Shown: positions 9,100 to 17,791 of the stretch, piece by piece | Layout of the letters: each line of letters begins with the position of its first letter | Position numbering within the stretch: position 1 is the first letter of the stretch | NCBI GenBank assembly: GCA_019637095.1 | Contig: JAHBWG010000016.1 | Span: 53,865 to 117,864 of the forward strand | Source: Sandaracinaceae bacterium | GTDB lineage: Bacteria; Myxococcota_A; Polyangia; Polyangiales; Sandaracinaceae | Reading direction: 5' to 3' | DNA: 64,000 nt | The notes under the pieces: generated by a model | Told to the model about the DNA's origin: nothing | What the model saw: only the letters and a program-made list of their open reading frames with translations | Databases searched by the model: none | Position numbers and translations under genes: made by a program

Positions 9100-10407
9100 T
9101 CACAGCGTCAGGTAGAAGAAGTTGAGGCACATCTCGTCTTGCGTGCCGTCGCCCCAGCGCACCGTGTCGTCGCGCGACATCGTGTTGTAGGTGCACGTGA
9201 TCGAGACGGTGTCGCTCGGCTGGATCGTGATCGGGCGGGTGAACCAGTAGGCGAGCTGCCAGTTGAAGTCCCAGCGCGGGACGTCGATGAGGCACTCGTC
9301 CGACGAGCCCGTCCGCTCCACGCGGAGCTGGCGCCCCAGCGTGTGCATGTGGGGGAACATCCCGTGCGCGCGCACGGGGACCGGCAGCACCGAGAGGCTC
9401 TGCGAGGTGGTCTGCGTCACGCTCGCCATCCGCGGCGGCAGGACGATGCCGGTGTGCGCGAGCGGGACGATGTAGGCCGGGCTCGCGCTCGACGCGGTCC
9501 GCAGATCGACGCGCGTGCGGTCGTCCGTCGGCGCGCCGCGCACGAGGTTGTTGTAGTGGATCTGCACGACCTGCGCGCGGCCCGCGGCGAGCTGCACGCC
9601 GGTCCCGCGCGGGAAGAGCGTGGCGCCGGCGCCCGGCGCCCAGAGCACCATCGGCGCCGCGTCGACGCGCGGCCCGCCGAAGCACTGGTAGCCGTCGCCG
9701 ACCGCGCCCTCCGTCGCGTCGAGGTTGCGCGCCTCGCGGGCCGCCGCGTCGCTCGTCGGGTTGTAGACGATGACGTGGTGGACGCGCTGCGTGTTGCCGG
9801 GGTGCACCTCGTAGCCGGTCACGTACGTGTCCGCCGTCGTGCCCGTCTCGATGACGAAGCAGCGGTAGTCGTCGTCCATGCCCTGCATGATCGCGTACGT
9901 GTCGGGCATCTCGAGCGTGAGGTCCGCGGTGCCCAGGCTCGGGAGCTCCGACGGCGTCGGCGCCGGCGTGCTCGGATCGCCTTCGAGCATGCCCTGCTCG
10001 ACCCAGCGGCCGATCGTCGCGATCTCCGCGTCGGTCAGCCCGCGGTGGTTCGAGAACGTCTGGCACTCACCGGAGTTGTCGGCGAGGAACGGCGGCATGA
10101 TGCGCGCGGCGGTGATCTCGGCCATCCGCTCGCCGACCTCCGAGGCCTCCTCGTAGGTCTGGAGCGCGAAGGGCGCGATGCCCGTCGGCTGGTGGCACAT
10201 CGTGCAGTTCTCGACGAGGATCGGGCGCACGTGGCCGTAGTAGGTGGTGTCGCCGGTCGGCGGGCCGCCGCCGTCCGAGCCGCCGCCGCCGCCGCCGTCG
10301 GTCCCCGGCGGGACCCCCGAGTCCGGCCGCAGCGGATCCTCCATTCCGCCGTCACAGCCGGCGAGCGCGAGCACGAGGATCGAGGCGAGGAGTCGGGGGT
10401 GCGGCAT
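9100..10407 (-). CDS. Lipoprotein with cytochrome c motif and PHM-like copper monooxygenase domains
   Basis: A 435-residue lipoprotein (lipobox ALAGC) with a Gly/Asp-rich linker. Residues about 55-145 are a small c-type cytochrome domain with the heme site CTMCH (Cys68, Cys71, His72) and a possible methionine ligand in RIMPPF. The rest resembles copper type II ascorbate-dependent monooxygenases (PHM/DBH): RVHHVIVYN supplies the CuH-site histidines, MFPHMHTLG and a late methionine in QDEMC could form the CuM site, and VVQIHYNN lies between. It probably oxidises an organic substrate outside the inner membrane, with the heme domain passing electrons. The substrate is unknown. Confidence 0.85.
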   Translation of the reverse strand: MPHPRLLASILVLALAGCDGGMEDPLRPDSGVPPGTDGGGGGGSDGGGPPTGDTTYYGHVRPILVENCTMCHQPTGIAPFALQTYEEASEVGERMAEITAARIMPPFLADNSGECQTFSNHRGLTDAEIATIGRWVEQGMLEGDPSTPAPTPSELPSLGTADLTLEMPDTYAIMQGMDDDYRCFVIETGTTADTYVTGYEVHPGNTQRVHHVIVYNPTSDAAAREARNLDATEGAVGDGYQCFGGPRVDAAPMVLWAPGAGATLFPRGTGVQLAAGRAQVVQIHYNNLVRGAPTDDRTRVDLRTASSASPAYIVPLAHTGIVLPPRMASVTQTTSQSLSVLPVPVRAHGMFPHMHTLGRQLRVERTGSSDECLIDVPRWDFNWQLAYWFTRPITIQPSDTVSITCTYNTMSRDDTVRWGDGTQDEMCLNFFYLTL

Positions 10408-10487
10408 GCGGCAGAGCCTAGTGCCGGTCCGCGTCGCTGAGAAGAGCGGCCTTGCTCGGCGCGGCGCGGATCGGCGACGCTGCCGGC

Positions 10488-10886
10488 ATGACCCGTCGCG
10501 AGTCCTACATCCCGGCCCTCTTCACGTTCCTGACCTGCGGCCTCTACTACTTCTACTGGCAGTACGTCACGACCGAGGAGCTCAAGAACACGACGGGGCG
10601 CACCGAGCTCAACCCGATGGTGGACCTCCTGATCACCATCTTGTGCTGCGGCGTCTACGGGATGTACGTGCAGTACCGCAACGCGCAAATCATCCACGAG
10701 GTCTTCCAGTCGCGCGGCGTGCCGCACGAGGACAAGTCCACGATGATCCTCATCATGCACGTGGCGCACGCGTTCACCGGGATGACGAGCTTCATCGGCA
10801 TCCTGATGATGCAGGACGAGCTGAACAAGCTCGGCGACCTGATGGCCGGCGGCGGAGCGTTCAGCTCGGCGCCGCGGGCGTTCTGA
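10488..10886 (+). CDS. DUF4234-type small membrane protein
   Basis: A 132-residue protein with the DUF4234 pattern: a short polar start, TFLTCGLYYFYWQY, a first membrane segment, a polar NPMVDLL-type loop, then CGVYGMYVQYRNAQ and a C-terminal hydrophobic MHVAHAFTGMTSF segment. The role of this family is unknown. The ATG at 10488 was chosen over one at 10452 because it begins at the conserved RRESYIPALF stretch. The CPBP protease gene starts 14 bases downstream on the same strand, so the two may form an operon. Confidence 0.8.
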   Translation: MTRRESYIPALFTFLTCGLYYFYWQYVTTEELKNTTGRTELNPMVDLLITILCCGVYGMYVQYRNAQIIHEVFQSRGVPHEDKSTMILIMHVAHAFTGMTSFIGILMMQDELNKLGDLMAGGGAFSSAPRAF

Positions 10887-10900
10887 GCGCTGCGCCGGCC

Positions 10901-11839
10901 ATGCGCCGGCTCCGCTATCCGTTCTGGAACGACGTCGAGGGCCGGCCGCGCGCGCTCGTGCGCATCGGCCTGCAGCTCGCCGTGTTCGGCGTGCTGTCGC
11001 TGCTCGTCCAGCTCGCGTTCTGGCGCGTGCAGCGGGTGACCGGCGACGCGTGGACGATCCACACGGCCTTCTTCCTCGCCGCGAGCGTCGCGGTCGTGGC
11101 GTCCGTGTGGGCCGGCTGCCGCTTCCTCGACCGGCGCGCGCTGAGCGACCTCGGCCTGCGCCTCGACGGACGCTGGGCGCTCGACGCGGCGTTCGGCGTC
11201 GCGCTCGGCCTGGTGCTGATCTTCGCCGTCAGCGCGGTGGAGCGCGCGATGGGCTGGGCGAGCTACGCCCCGCGCGCCGCCCCGAGCGCGCCTCACGCGC
11301 TCGCCGGCGTGGCCGTGTTCGTCGGGGTCGCCGTGCTCGAGGAGCTGCTCTTCCGCGGCTACCAGCTCGTCAACCTCGCGGAGGGGCTGCGCGCGCCGCG
11401 CGTCGGCCCCGCCGCCGCCGTCGTCGGCGCGACGGTGATCTCCTCGGTCGTGTTCGGGCTCGCGCACACGGAGAACCCGCACGCCGGCGCGATCGCCACC
11501 ACGAACGTCGCGTTCGCCGGCGTGATGCTCGCCGCCGGCTTCGTGCTCACCGGCGAGCTCGGCGTCTCGATCGGGCTGCACTTGTCGTGGAACTGGTGCC
11601 AGAACGCCCTCGACATGCCGGTGAGCGGGCGGCGGGATTTCGGCTACGCCGCGCTCGTCGAGCGCGTCGAGGACGGGCCGGACTGGATCACCGGCGGCGC
11701 GTTCGGCCCGGAAGCCGGCGCCACCGGTCTCGTCGCGATGATCGTGGGCACGCTCGCGATCGCGGGCTACGCGCGGGCGCTCGAGGGCCGGGCGCGCGTT
11801 CACGACGCGCTCCGGGTCGACGCGCCGCGCGTGCTATGA
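10901..11839 (+). CDS. CPBP family intramembrane metalloprotease (CAAX protease-like)
   Basis: A 312-residue polytopic membrane protein of the CPBP/Abi (type II CAAX prenyl protease-like) family. The three conserved motifs are present: EELLFRGY (Glu147, Glu148), a histidine block around LAHTENPH (His189), and GLHLSWNW (His227). In characterised relatives these form an intramembrane metal-dependent active site. Bacterial members act in bacteriocin immunity, signalling or membrane protein turnover; nothing here picks one. The start ATG directly precedes a basic, amphipathic MRRLRYPFWND leader. It ends seven bases before the next gene. Confidence 0.88.
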   Translation: MRRLRYPFWNDVEGRPRALVRIGLQLAVFGVLSLLVQLAFWRVQRVTGDAWTIHTAFFLAASVAVVASVWAGCRFLDRRALSDLGLRLDGRWALDAAFGVALGLVLIFAVSAVERAMGWASYAPRAAPSAPHALAGVAVFVGVAVLEELLFRGYQLVNLAEGLRAPRVGPAAAVVGATVISSVVFGLAHTENPHAGAIATTNVAFAGVMLAAGFVLTGELGVSIGLHLSWNWCQNALDMPVSGRRDFGYAALVERVEDGPDWITGGAFGPEAGATGLVAMIVGTLAIAGYARALEGRARVHDALRVDAPRVL

Positions 11840-11846
11840 ACCCCGC

Positions 11847-13277
11847 GTGGACAAGGTGCTCGCGAGCCTGCGCACGCTCGGCGTGCTCCTCGGCCTCTGG
11901 GTCATCCTCGGGGTCGTGGCGCTCGTCGCCCGCGTGATCCCGCTCGGGCAGGGGCCCGCGCCGAGCGCCGACGGTGGCGTCGAGGACGCGGGCGAGCCGA
12001 GCGACGACGCGGGCGAGCGACCGAGCGACGCCGGCGCGATCGAGGACGCGATGGCGGCGGCCGCGCCCGAGCCGACCCCCGAGCCGCCCGAGGAGCCTGC
12101 CGCGCCCGCTGCGCCGCTCGCGATCGCCGGCCAGCGCTGGACGGTGTGCGACGCCGGCGGCGATCCGTCGCTCGCGCTCGCCGACGTGTTCGGCGACGCG
12201 CGGCCCGAGATCATCGTCGGCTGCCGCGACGGCTGGCACGTGATCGGGTTGGGCCCGAGCGGGCCTCTCCGCGTGGCGCGCTTCACGACGGAGCCCGCGC
12301 CCTCGGGGCAACGCAACGTGCATGGTGCGGTCGCGCGCGGCGACGTCGACGGGGACGGCCTCGCGGACCTCGTGCTGCCGCTCGCGCTCCTCGGCGACAA
12401 CGGCGCGAGCCGCGGCGGCGGCCTCTTCTGGATCCCGCGCGACGCGTTCGGCGGCATCCGCGAGCCGGCGCGCCTCGCGCCGATCACCGCGGTCGCCGCG
12501 GTGGTGGCGCCGATCGATCGCGACACGGGCGCCGAGATCGTGGCGATGAACCGGGCCAATGCGCTCGCGCAGCTCCCGAGCGAGGTGTGGGTGTTCGGGG
12601 GTGGCGCCTCGCCGACGCGCACCGCCGCGGTGGTCGTCGGCATCGGCGGCACGACGGTGAGCGTGACCGACGCGGATCGCGACGGGCACGCGGACCTCGT
12701 CGCGCTCGCGTCGGGTCGGGTGGCGCTGCACTTCGGCGACGGATCGGGGGGCTTCCCGCGGTCGCACTCGCTCGCCCTCGCGGGCGCGCGCGAGCTCGGG
12801 CTGGGTGACGTCGACGGAGACGGCGGCGCCGACCTGGTGGTGCTCGGCGAGGACGGGCTGCGCTGGATCCGCGCGGGCGCGCTCGAGGGGATGGAGCCGC
12901 GCGGGCTCGACGGCGTGCCGGCGAACCTGCGCGGCCTGCAGGTCCTCGACGCCGACGGTGACGGCAAGGTCGACCTCGCGGGCTGGGACCACCCGCGCCT
13001 CGTGTGGCTGCGGCAGCGCGACCCGGTGGACTTCGAGCCGCGCACCGCGTTCACGCTCGCCGGCGGCCCGTTCGGGCCGCGGCGTCACCGGGTGGGCGAC
13101 CTCGACGGCGACGGCGCCGCCGACGACCTGGTGCTGCTCGGCACGACCGCCGACGAGGGCGCCGGCCTCGAGCTCGTGATCGTGGAGGAGGCCCTCGAGG
13201 GCCGCGAGCTCACGCCGAGCGCCGAGCCGCGCCCGCTGCCCGACGCGCCGCTCGTGCTGAGCGCGGCCCTGCGCTGA
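11847..13277 (+). CDS. FG-GAP/VCBS repeat protein anchored to the membrane
   Basis: A 476-residue protein with one N-terminal membrane helix (about 9-31), a low-complexity Asp/Ala/Gly then Pro/Glu linker to about 90, and then a beta-propeller made of integrin-like FG-GAP/VCBS blades. Calcium-binding loops of the form DVDGDGLADL, DVDGDGGADL, DADGDGKVDL and DLDGDGAADD recur about every 50-60 residues. It is probably a surface or periplasmic calcium-stabilised binding protein. GTG is the start because no ATG precedes the membrane helix in frame. It lies seven bases after the CPBP gene, in a likely operon. Confidence 0.86.
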   Translation: MDKVLASLRTLGVLLGLWVILGVVALVARVIPLGQGPAPSADGGVEDAGEPSDDAGERPSDAGAIEDAMAAAAPEPTPEPPEEPAAPAAPLAIAGQRWTVCDAGGDPSLALADVFGDARPEIIVGCRDGWHVIGLGPSGPLRVARFTTEPAPSGQRNVHGAVARGDVDGDGLADLVLPLALLGDNGASRGGGLFWIPRDAFGGIREPARLAPITAVAAVVAPIDRDTGAEIVAMNRANALAQLPSEVWVFGGGASPTRTAAVVVGIGGTTVSVTDADRDGHADLVALASGRVALHFGDGSGGFPRSHSLALAGARELGLGDVDGDGGADLVVLGEDGLRWIRAGALEGMEPRGLDGVPANLRGLQVLDADGDGKVDLAGWDHPRLVWLRQRDPVDFEPRTAFTLAGGPFGPRRHRVGDLDGDGAADDLVLLGTTADEGAGLELVIVEEALEGRELTPSAEPRPLPDAPLVLSAALR

Positions 13278-13335
13278 ACCTCCGACCCGCGCCGAGCGGC
13301 GCATCGGCACCTGGACGGACGGGCTCCGCCGCCCC

Positions 13336-14628
13336 ATGACTGAGGCCGTGGCTCACCCCGCGAGCGCAGTCGTCGAGGGGACCGAAGAGGTGCCCGCGCC
13401 CCGCGTGAGCCTGTCGGCGCCCGAGCTCATCGCGATGGTCGCCACGCTGATGGCGCTCAACGCGCTCGCGGTGGATCTGATGCTCCCGGCGATGAGCGCG
13501 ATCGCGAGCGACCTCGGCGTGCGCTCGGCCAACGATCAGCAGCTGGTCATCGTCGTGTACGTGCTCGGGTTCGGCTTCCCGCAGCTGGGGTTCGGCCCGC
13601 TCGCGGATCGGTTCGGACGGCGGCGCGTGCTCGCGTGGTCGATCGCCGGCTACACGATCGCGGGCTTCGCCGGGATGGCCGCGCCCTCCTTCGGCGCGCT
13701 GCTCGTGACGCGCTTCATCCAGGGCGTGTTCGCGGCGGGCTGCCGGGTCGTGGCGGTCACCCTGATCCGCGATCTGTTCGCGGGGCGCCAGATGGCGCGC
13801 GTGATGTCGCTCGTGATGACGGTGTTCATGATCGTGCCGATCATCGCGCCGGGCATCGGTCAGCTCGTCCTGTTGGTGCTGCCGTGGCAGTGGTGCTTCG
13901 GCGTGCTCGGCGTCGCCGGCGCGCTGACGCTCGCGTGGACGAGCCTGCGCCTGCCCGAGACGCTCGCCGAGGACGCGCGCCGCCCGCTCGGGATCGGCGC
14001 CACGGCGAGCGCGTACAAGGCCGTCCTGACCAGCCGCCCGACGTTCGGCTACATGCTCGCGAGCGGGGTGATCTTCGCCGCGCTCTTCTCGTTCCTGTCC
14101 GCCTCGGAGCAGATCTTCCGCGAGGTCTTCCATCAGGGGGAGACGTTCGCGCTGTGGTTCGCGGCGGTCGCGGTGGTGCTCGGCGCGGCGAACTTCGCGA
14201 ACTCGCGCCTCGTCGTGCGCTTCGGGATGCGCCGGCTCGCGCACGGGGCGCTGGTCGGCTTCACCATCTCGGCGATCCTCCTGTGGGTCGCGACGCGCGC
14301 GTTCGGTGAGCACCTCGCGATCTTCTTCCCGCTCTTCACGATCTGCTTCGCGCTCTTCGGGCTCATCGGCGCGAACTTCAACGCGCTCGCGATGGAGCCG
14401 CTCGGGAAGATCGCGGGCACCGGCTCGGCCGCCTACGGCTTCGCGACCACGACGGTGAGCGCGGTGATCGGCGGGCTCATCGGGCGCGCCTACGACGGAA
14501 CGACGGGCCCGCTGCTCTTGGGGTACGTGGTGCTCGGGCTCGCGAGCCTGGGGATCGCGCTCTTCGTGGAGCGCGGGCGGCTCTTCGGCGACGACGGACA
14601 CGCCGCGCCGGCGCGCGCGGAGCGGTGA
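13336..14628 (+). CDS. MFS transporter, Bcr/CflA multidrug efflux subfamily
   Basis: A 430-residue, 12-helix major facilitator permease. It shows the MFS loop motif GPLADRFGRRRVL between helices 2 and 3, the drug/proton antiporter-type region around RFIQGVFAAGCRVVAVTLIRD, and a helix 1 ending AVDLMLPAMSAIASDL that is characteristic of Bcr/CflA proteins. Members export bicyclomycin, chloramphenicol, sulfonamides or small peptides; the natural substrate here is unknown. The ATG at 13336 follows a 58-base gap after the FG-GAP gene. It is directly followed by the small zinc-ribbon gene, one base away. Confidence 0.9.
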   Translation: MTEAVAHPASAVVEGTEEVPAPRVSLSAPELIAMVATLMALNALAVDLMLPAMSAIASDLGVRSANDQQLVIVVYVLGFGFPQLGFGPLADRFGRRRVLAWSIAGYTIAGFAGMAAPSFGALLVTRFIQGVFAAGCRVVAVTLIRDLFAGRQMARVMSLVMTVFMIVPIIAPGIGQLVLLVLPWQWCFGVLGVAGALTLAWTSLRLPETLAEDARRPLGIGATASAYKAVLTSRPTFGYMLASGVIFAALFSFLSASEQIFREVFHQGETFALWFAAVAVVLGAANFANSRLVVRFGMRRLAHGALVGFTISAILLWVATRAFGEHLAIFFPLFTICFALFGLIGANFNALAMEPLGKIAGTGSAAYGFATTTVSAVIGGLIGRAYDGTTGPLLLGYVVLGLASLGIALFVERGRLFGDDGHAAPARAER

Positions 14629-14629
14629 G

Positions 14630-14872
14630 GTGAGCGCGCGCCTGAGGCCGTGCCCTGGGTGTGGTCGGCACTACGGCGACGAGCCCGCGTGCCCGTTCTG
14701 CGGCAGCGCCGCGCCCCGGATGCCCGTCGCGCCGGCGTGGATGCTGCCCGAAGCGCGCCCCGCGCCGAAGTACGGGGGGCCGCCGCTCGTGCGCACGCTC
14801 CGGCTCGCGACGCTCCTCCTCGTCGTCGGGCTCGCCGTGGGCGCGCTCGCCGCCGCCCTGCTCTGGCGCTGA
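14630..14872 (+). CDS. Small zinc-ribbon membrane protein
   Basis: An 80-residue protein with two CxxC knuckles (CPGC and CPFC) near residues 8-24, consistent with a zinc ribbon, then a Pro-rich linker and one C-terminal membrane helix at about 57-78. The GTG start at 14630 lies right after the transporter stop codon, so translation is probably coupled. The function is unknown; similar domain pairs act as small membrane adaptors. Confidence rests on the paired Cys motifs and tight spacing. Confidence 0.7.
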   Translation: MSARLRPCPGCGRHYGDEPACPFCGSAAPRMPVAPAWMLPEARPAPKYGGPPLVRTLRLATLLLVVGLAVGALAAALLWR

Positions 14873-14924
14873 CGCGCCGCCCGCCCAGGGGGAGATTTCC
14901 GCCGGCCGAGCGCATGATGGGCGC

Positions 14925-16820
14925 ATGGACCAGCCCGCCCCCGCCGCGCCGCCGTACCGGACGATCGAGCTCAACGCGCTCGACCCCATCACGCGCCAGC
15001 GCTTCATCGACGCGACGCGCGGACATGGGGGGCCCGCCCCGATCCTCTCACAGCCCTCGTCCACGGGCGGCGCGATCGCGGGCTGGGCGATCCTGGCCCT
15101 GTGCGGCCTCGCCCTCGTGATCGGCGCCGCGGTGATCGACTTCGGCGACGTGCGCGCCTTCGATCAGCCGGCGGTCTTCCTCGCCGCGTACGCCGCGGGC
15201 TTCTTCCTCACCGCGTGGGGGATCCTGCGCGCCGTCCGCACGTCGCGGCTCGCCGCGAACATCCCGTTCGTGCGCGGCCGCTACGTGTTCCCGACCGACG
15301 TCGTCGTCGCGACCGACCAGCGGCTGACGATCATCCCGATGGGGCGGCTGCTCAAGCTCGACGGCGTCCACCGCCACGTCAACGGCGTCTATCAAGGGAC
15401 GGACCTGACCTTCGTCTTCGATGGGTACGGCCGCGAGGTCTTCACGATCCACGGCAAGGAGCTCGCGGAGCAGGTCATGGACGACCTCCACTTCTCGCAG
15501 CAGCACATCGCGCAGGCCGTCCAGCTCCAGGACCTCGACGCGCTCGCGCGGCTCGACCTGTTCTTCGAGGCGCGGATCACCGAGCAGTGGAACGACCCGA
15601 TCGTCGCCGAGCGCCTCGCCGCCGAGACGCTGCGCGCCGCCCCGCGCGACGGCGGGACGGTCGCGCGGCCCGCCGGCGCGATCGCCGAGCGCGCGGCCGT
15701 GTTCGCGCTCGGCGCGATGGTGCTCGCGCCGCCGACCTGGCTCGCGCGCAACTTCGCGAGCGACGAGGCCGCGTTCGCGGCGGCGCAGCGCTACGACACG
15801 ACGTGGGCGTTCCGCGCCTACGTCGCGGGCGAGGGGCGCCACGAGCGCGAGGTCGTCGACGCGCTCCTGCCCGAGGCGGCGTTCCGCGAGGCCCGCGAGG
15901 CGGGCACCGTCGCGGCGCTCCGCACGTTCGTCCGCGAGCACCCGGACAGCGCCCGCCTCGCGGACGCGCGCGCCGCGATCCACGAGCGCTTCGCCGCGGT
16001 GCGCCGCGACTTCATGAGCCAGGCCGCCACCGGCGACCCCGAGATGCCCGTCTTCATGGGGCGCCTGCTCGAGTGGCTCGAGGAGCACGACTCTCCGCCC
16101 GTCCGCGTGCGCTTCTTCGCGCCGAGCGGCGAGGCGCTGACGATGATCGACGGCAACCTCGATCTCTTCGGCGAGGTCCAAGGCGTGACCGGCGGGATCG
16201 CGCCGGTGTCGCCCCACTTCGACGAAGCCCGCAGCGCGCCGCGCGAGTCGCGGATCACCCAGGTCCTCGCGCGCGGCTTCGCGCCGATCTTCCCGTCGGA
16301 CGTGATGGAGCTCCAGCACGCGGGCCGGATCGATCCGGAGCGTCAGGACGACGCGGTGACCGAGCCGGTGTTCGACGTGTCCTACGCGATCCGGCCGAGC
16401 GGCAGCGTCTACACGTCGGACACCTCCTCGCGCGGGTTCGTCGGCATCCACGTCGACTTCCACATCCGGATGCGCATCCCCGGCGTGGAGCAGGCCTACG
16501 GGTTCGACACGTCGGTCGAGCCGCCGGAGCACTTCACCGTGCACAGCTACTCGGGGATCGACCCGAGCGGCGACAGCGCGTACCGCGACGGGCTGGTCTA
16601 CTCGGTGATGGCGGACCGCGCGTTCGATCAGCTCGGCAACCAGCTCGCGCTGACGTTCTTCCGCGCCGACACGAACGCGTACCACGCCGCGCAGGTCGCC
16701 GCGGAGCGCGACCAGCGGGGGGACCCGGATCGCGGCGCGCGCTTCCCGGGCGCGGACGGCTTGTCGCCCGAGATGCGCGACGCGCTCGAGCGCGCCCTCG
16801 GCCAGCGCGCCGGCTACTGA
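14925..16820 (+). CDS. Two-helix membrane protein of unknown function
   Basis: A 631-residue protein I do not recognise. Two membrane helices lie at about 48-68 and 78-98. A beta-rich stretch follows that reads like a PH-type domain (about 110-190). A third hydrophobic segment is near 255-275. Then comes a helical region and a large C-terminal domain rich in aromatic and charged strands (MRIPGVEQAYGFDTSVEPP and similar). The ATG at 14925 gives the shortest sensible N-terminus; longer in-frame starts only translate the neighbouring gene's shadow. Its 3' end overlaps the convergent lipoprotein gene by seven bases. Confidence 0.72.
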   Translation: MDQPAPAAPPYRTIELNALDPITRQRFIDATRGHGGPAPILSQPSSTGGAIAGWAILALCGLALVIGAAVIDFGDVRAFDQPAVFLAAYAAGFFLTAWGILRAVRTSRLAANIPFVRGRYVFPTDVVVATDQRLTIIPMGRLLKLDGVHRHVNGVYQGTDLTFVFDGYGREVFTIHGKELAEQVMDDLHFSQQHIAQAVQLQDLDALARLDLFFEARITEQWNDPIVAERLAAETLRAAPRDGGTVARPAGAIAERAAVFALGAMVLAPPTWLARNFASDEAAFAAAQRYDTTWAFRAYVAGEGRHEREVVDALLPEAAFREAREAGTVAALRTFVREHPDSARLADARAAIHERFAAVRRDFMSQAATGDPEMPVFMGRLLEWLEEHDSPPVRVRFFAPSGEALTMIDGNLDLFGEVQGVTGGIAPVSPHFDEARSAPRESRITQVLARGFAPIFPSDVMELQHAGRIDPERQDDAVTEPVFDVSYAIRPSGSVYTSDTSSRGFVGIHVDFHIRMRIPGVEQAYGFDTSVEPPEHFTVHSYSGIDPSGDSAYRDGLVYSVMADRAFDQLGNQLALTFFRADTNAYHAAQVAAERDQRGDPDRGARFPGADGLSPEMRDALERALGQRAGY

Positions 16821-17338
16821 GGCGGGGCGTCGAGCGCCTCGGCCGAGTAGGCGACGATCAGGGGCAAAGTGTATTGCCCGATGCGGCGCTCGCCGACGAC
16901 CCATCCGTCGACGCGCGCGACCGCGCCGGCCGGGAGCCGCGGCTCGACGACGGCCAGCACGTAGAGCGGGTCGACCCAGCGCTCGCCGTCGGCGCGGGTC
17001 ATCATCGGGAAGATCCAGAGGCGGGGCCCTGCGGAGCGCACCAGATCGACGCGCCCCTCGAAGCTCGCGCGGGCGTCGACGTGCGCGCTCGCGTCCTCGC
17101 GCAGCGCGCGGTAGCTCGGCGCCTCGAGCGCCCGGCGGCGCTCCAGCGTCTGGCGGCGCAGCCCCGGCGTCATCCGGCGCAGGCCCGCCGCCTCCCGGCG
17201 CGCGCGCGCGATCGCGTGCGGGGGGACGCCGAGGCGCAGCGGCTCGCTCGGGTCCTCGGCGGGCGCGGGCGCCGGCGCGGGCGCCGGGAGCGGCGGCGCC
17301 TCGCAGCCGAGCGCGCCCAGCGAGAGCGCGAACGTCAG
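16814..17338 (-). CDS. Putative small lipoprotein, possible CTG start
   Basis: A 174-residue reading frame with lipobox LGALGC near its N-terminus, a Pro/Ala linker, a basic helical stretch and a C-terminal beta-rich domain (LWIFPMMTRADGERWVDPL and following). No in-frame ATG, GTG or TTG precedes the signal peptide. The likeliest start is a CTG at 17338 that overlaps the stop of the upstream Coq4-like gene as CTGA. The resulting signal peptide is short. It may instead be translated by read-on coupling. Function unknown; coding is likely, the start uncertain. Confidence 0.55.
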   Translation of the reverse strand: MTFALSLGALGCEAPPLPAPAPAPAPAEDPSEPLRLGVPPHAIARARREAAGLRRMTPGLRRQTLERRRALEAPSYRALREDASAHVDARASFEGRVDLVRSAGPRLWIFPMMTRADGERWVDPLYVLAVVEPRLPAGAVARVDGWVVGERRIGQYTLPLIVAYSAEALDAPPQ

Positions 17339-17766
17339 GAGGGCGCGACGCGCAGCCGCCGCCGCAGCTCGTCGAGCGGCGTGGCGAGGAGCTCCTCGTA
17401 GGGCGCCTCGTCGAGGTAGAGCGAGCGCGCCCTCGAGCCTCGGACGAACGCGCGGAGAGTACGCCACGGGCACAGGAGCCCGAGCCATAGCGCGCCGAGG
17501 TTGTTGAGCCACACGAACCAATGGAGCGAGCCCGCGCCGAGCTCGTAGGCGCCCATCTCGGCTTCGCCGCGCAGGTCCGTCCCGTAGCCGGTGAGCACGT
17601 GGTGGAGGTCGTGCTTGGCGAGCAGGTGCCGCTGGAAGCGCGGGCTCGGCAGCTCGACGGGCGGCAGGCCGAAGAGGCGCACCTGCACCGTCTCGGCGAC
17701 CATCGCGTCCCCGCGAAAGCCGTTCTCTCGGTGGTAGCGCGCGAGCGCGTCGGCGACGGTCTCCAC
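17335..17766 (-). CDS. Coq4-like protein
   Basis: A 143-residue protein resembling Coq4, which in eukaryotes and some bacteria is needed for ubiquinone biosynthesis and binds zinc. The diagnostic block is KHDLHHVLTGYGTDLRGE, matching the HDxxHxLTG...GE metal-binding pattern, here at about residues 60-77. C-terminal hydrophobic helices fit the family's membrane association. A GTG at 17766 is chosen as the start because an alternative at 17841 would overlap the divergent kinase gene by 50 bases. That kinase is of the ABC1/COQ8 family, another coenzyme Q factor, and supports the assignment. Confidence 0.7.
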   Translation of the reverse strand: METVADALARYHRENGFRGDAMVAETVQVRLFGLPPVELPSPRFQRHLLAKHDLHHVLTGYGTDLRGEAEMGAYELGAGSLHWFVWLNNLGALWLGLLCPWRTLRAFVRGSRARSLYLDEAPYEELLATPLDELRRRLRVAPS

Positions 17767-17791
17767 GAGTGCTATAGCGTGACGCGCGCCG

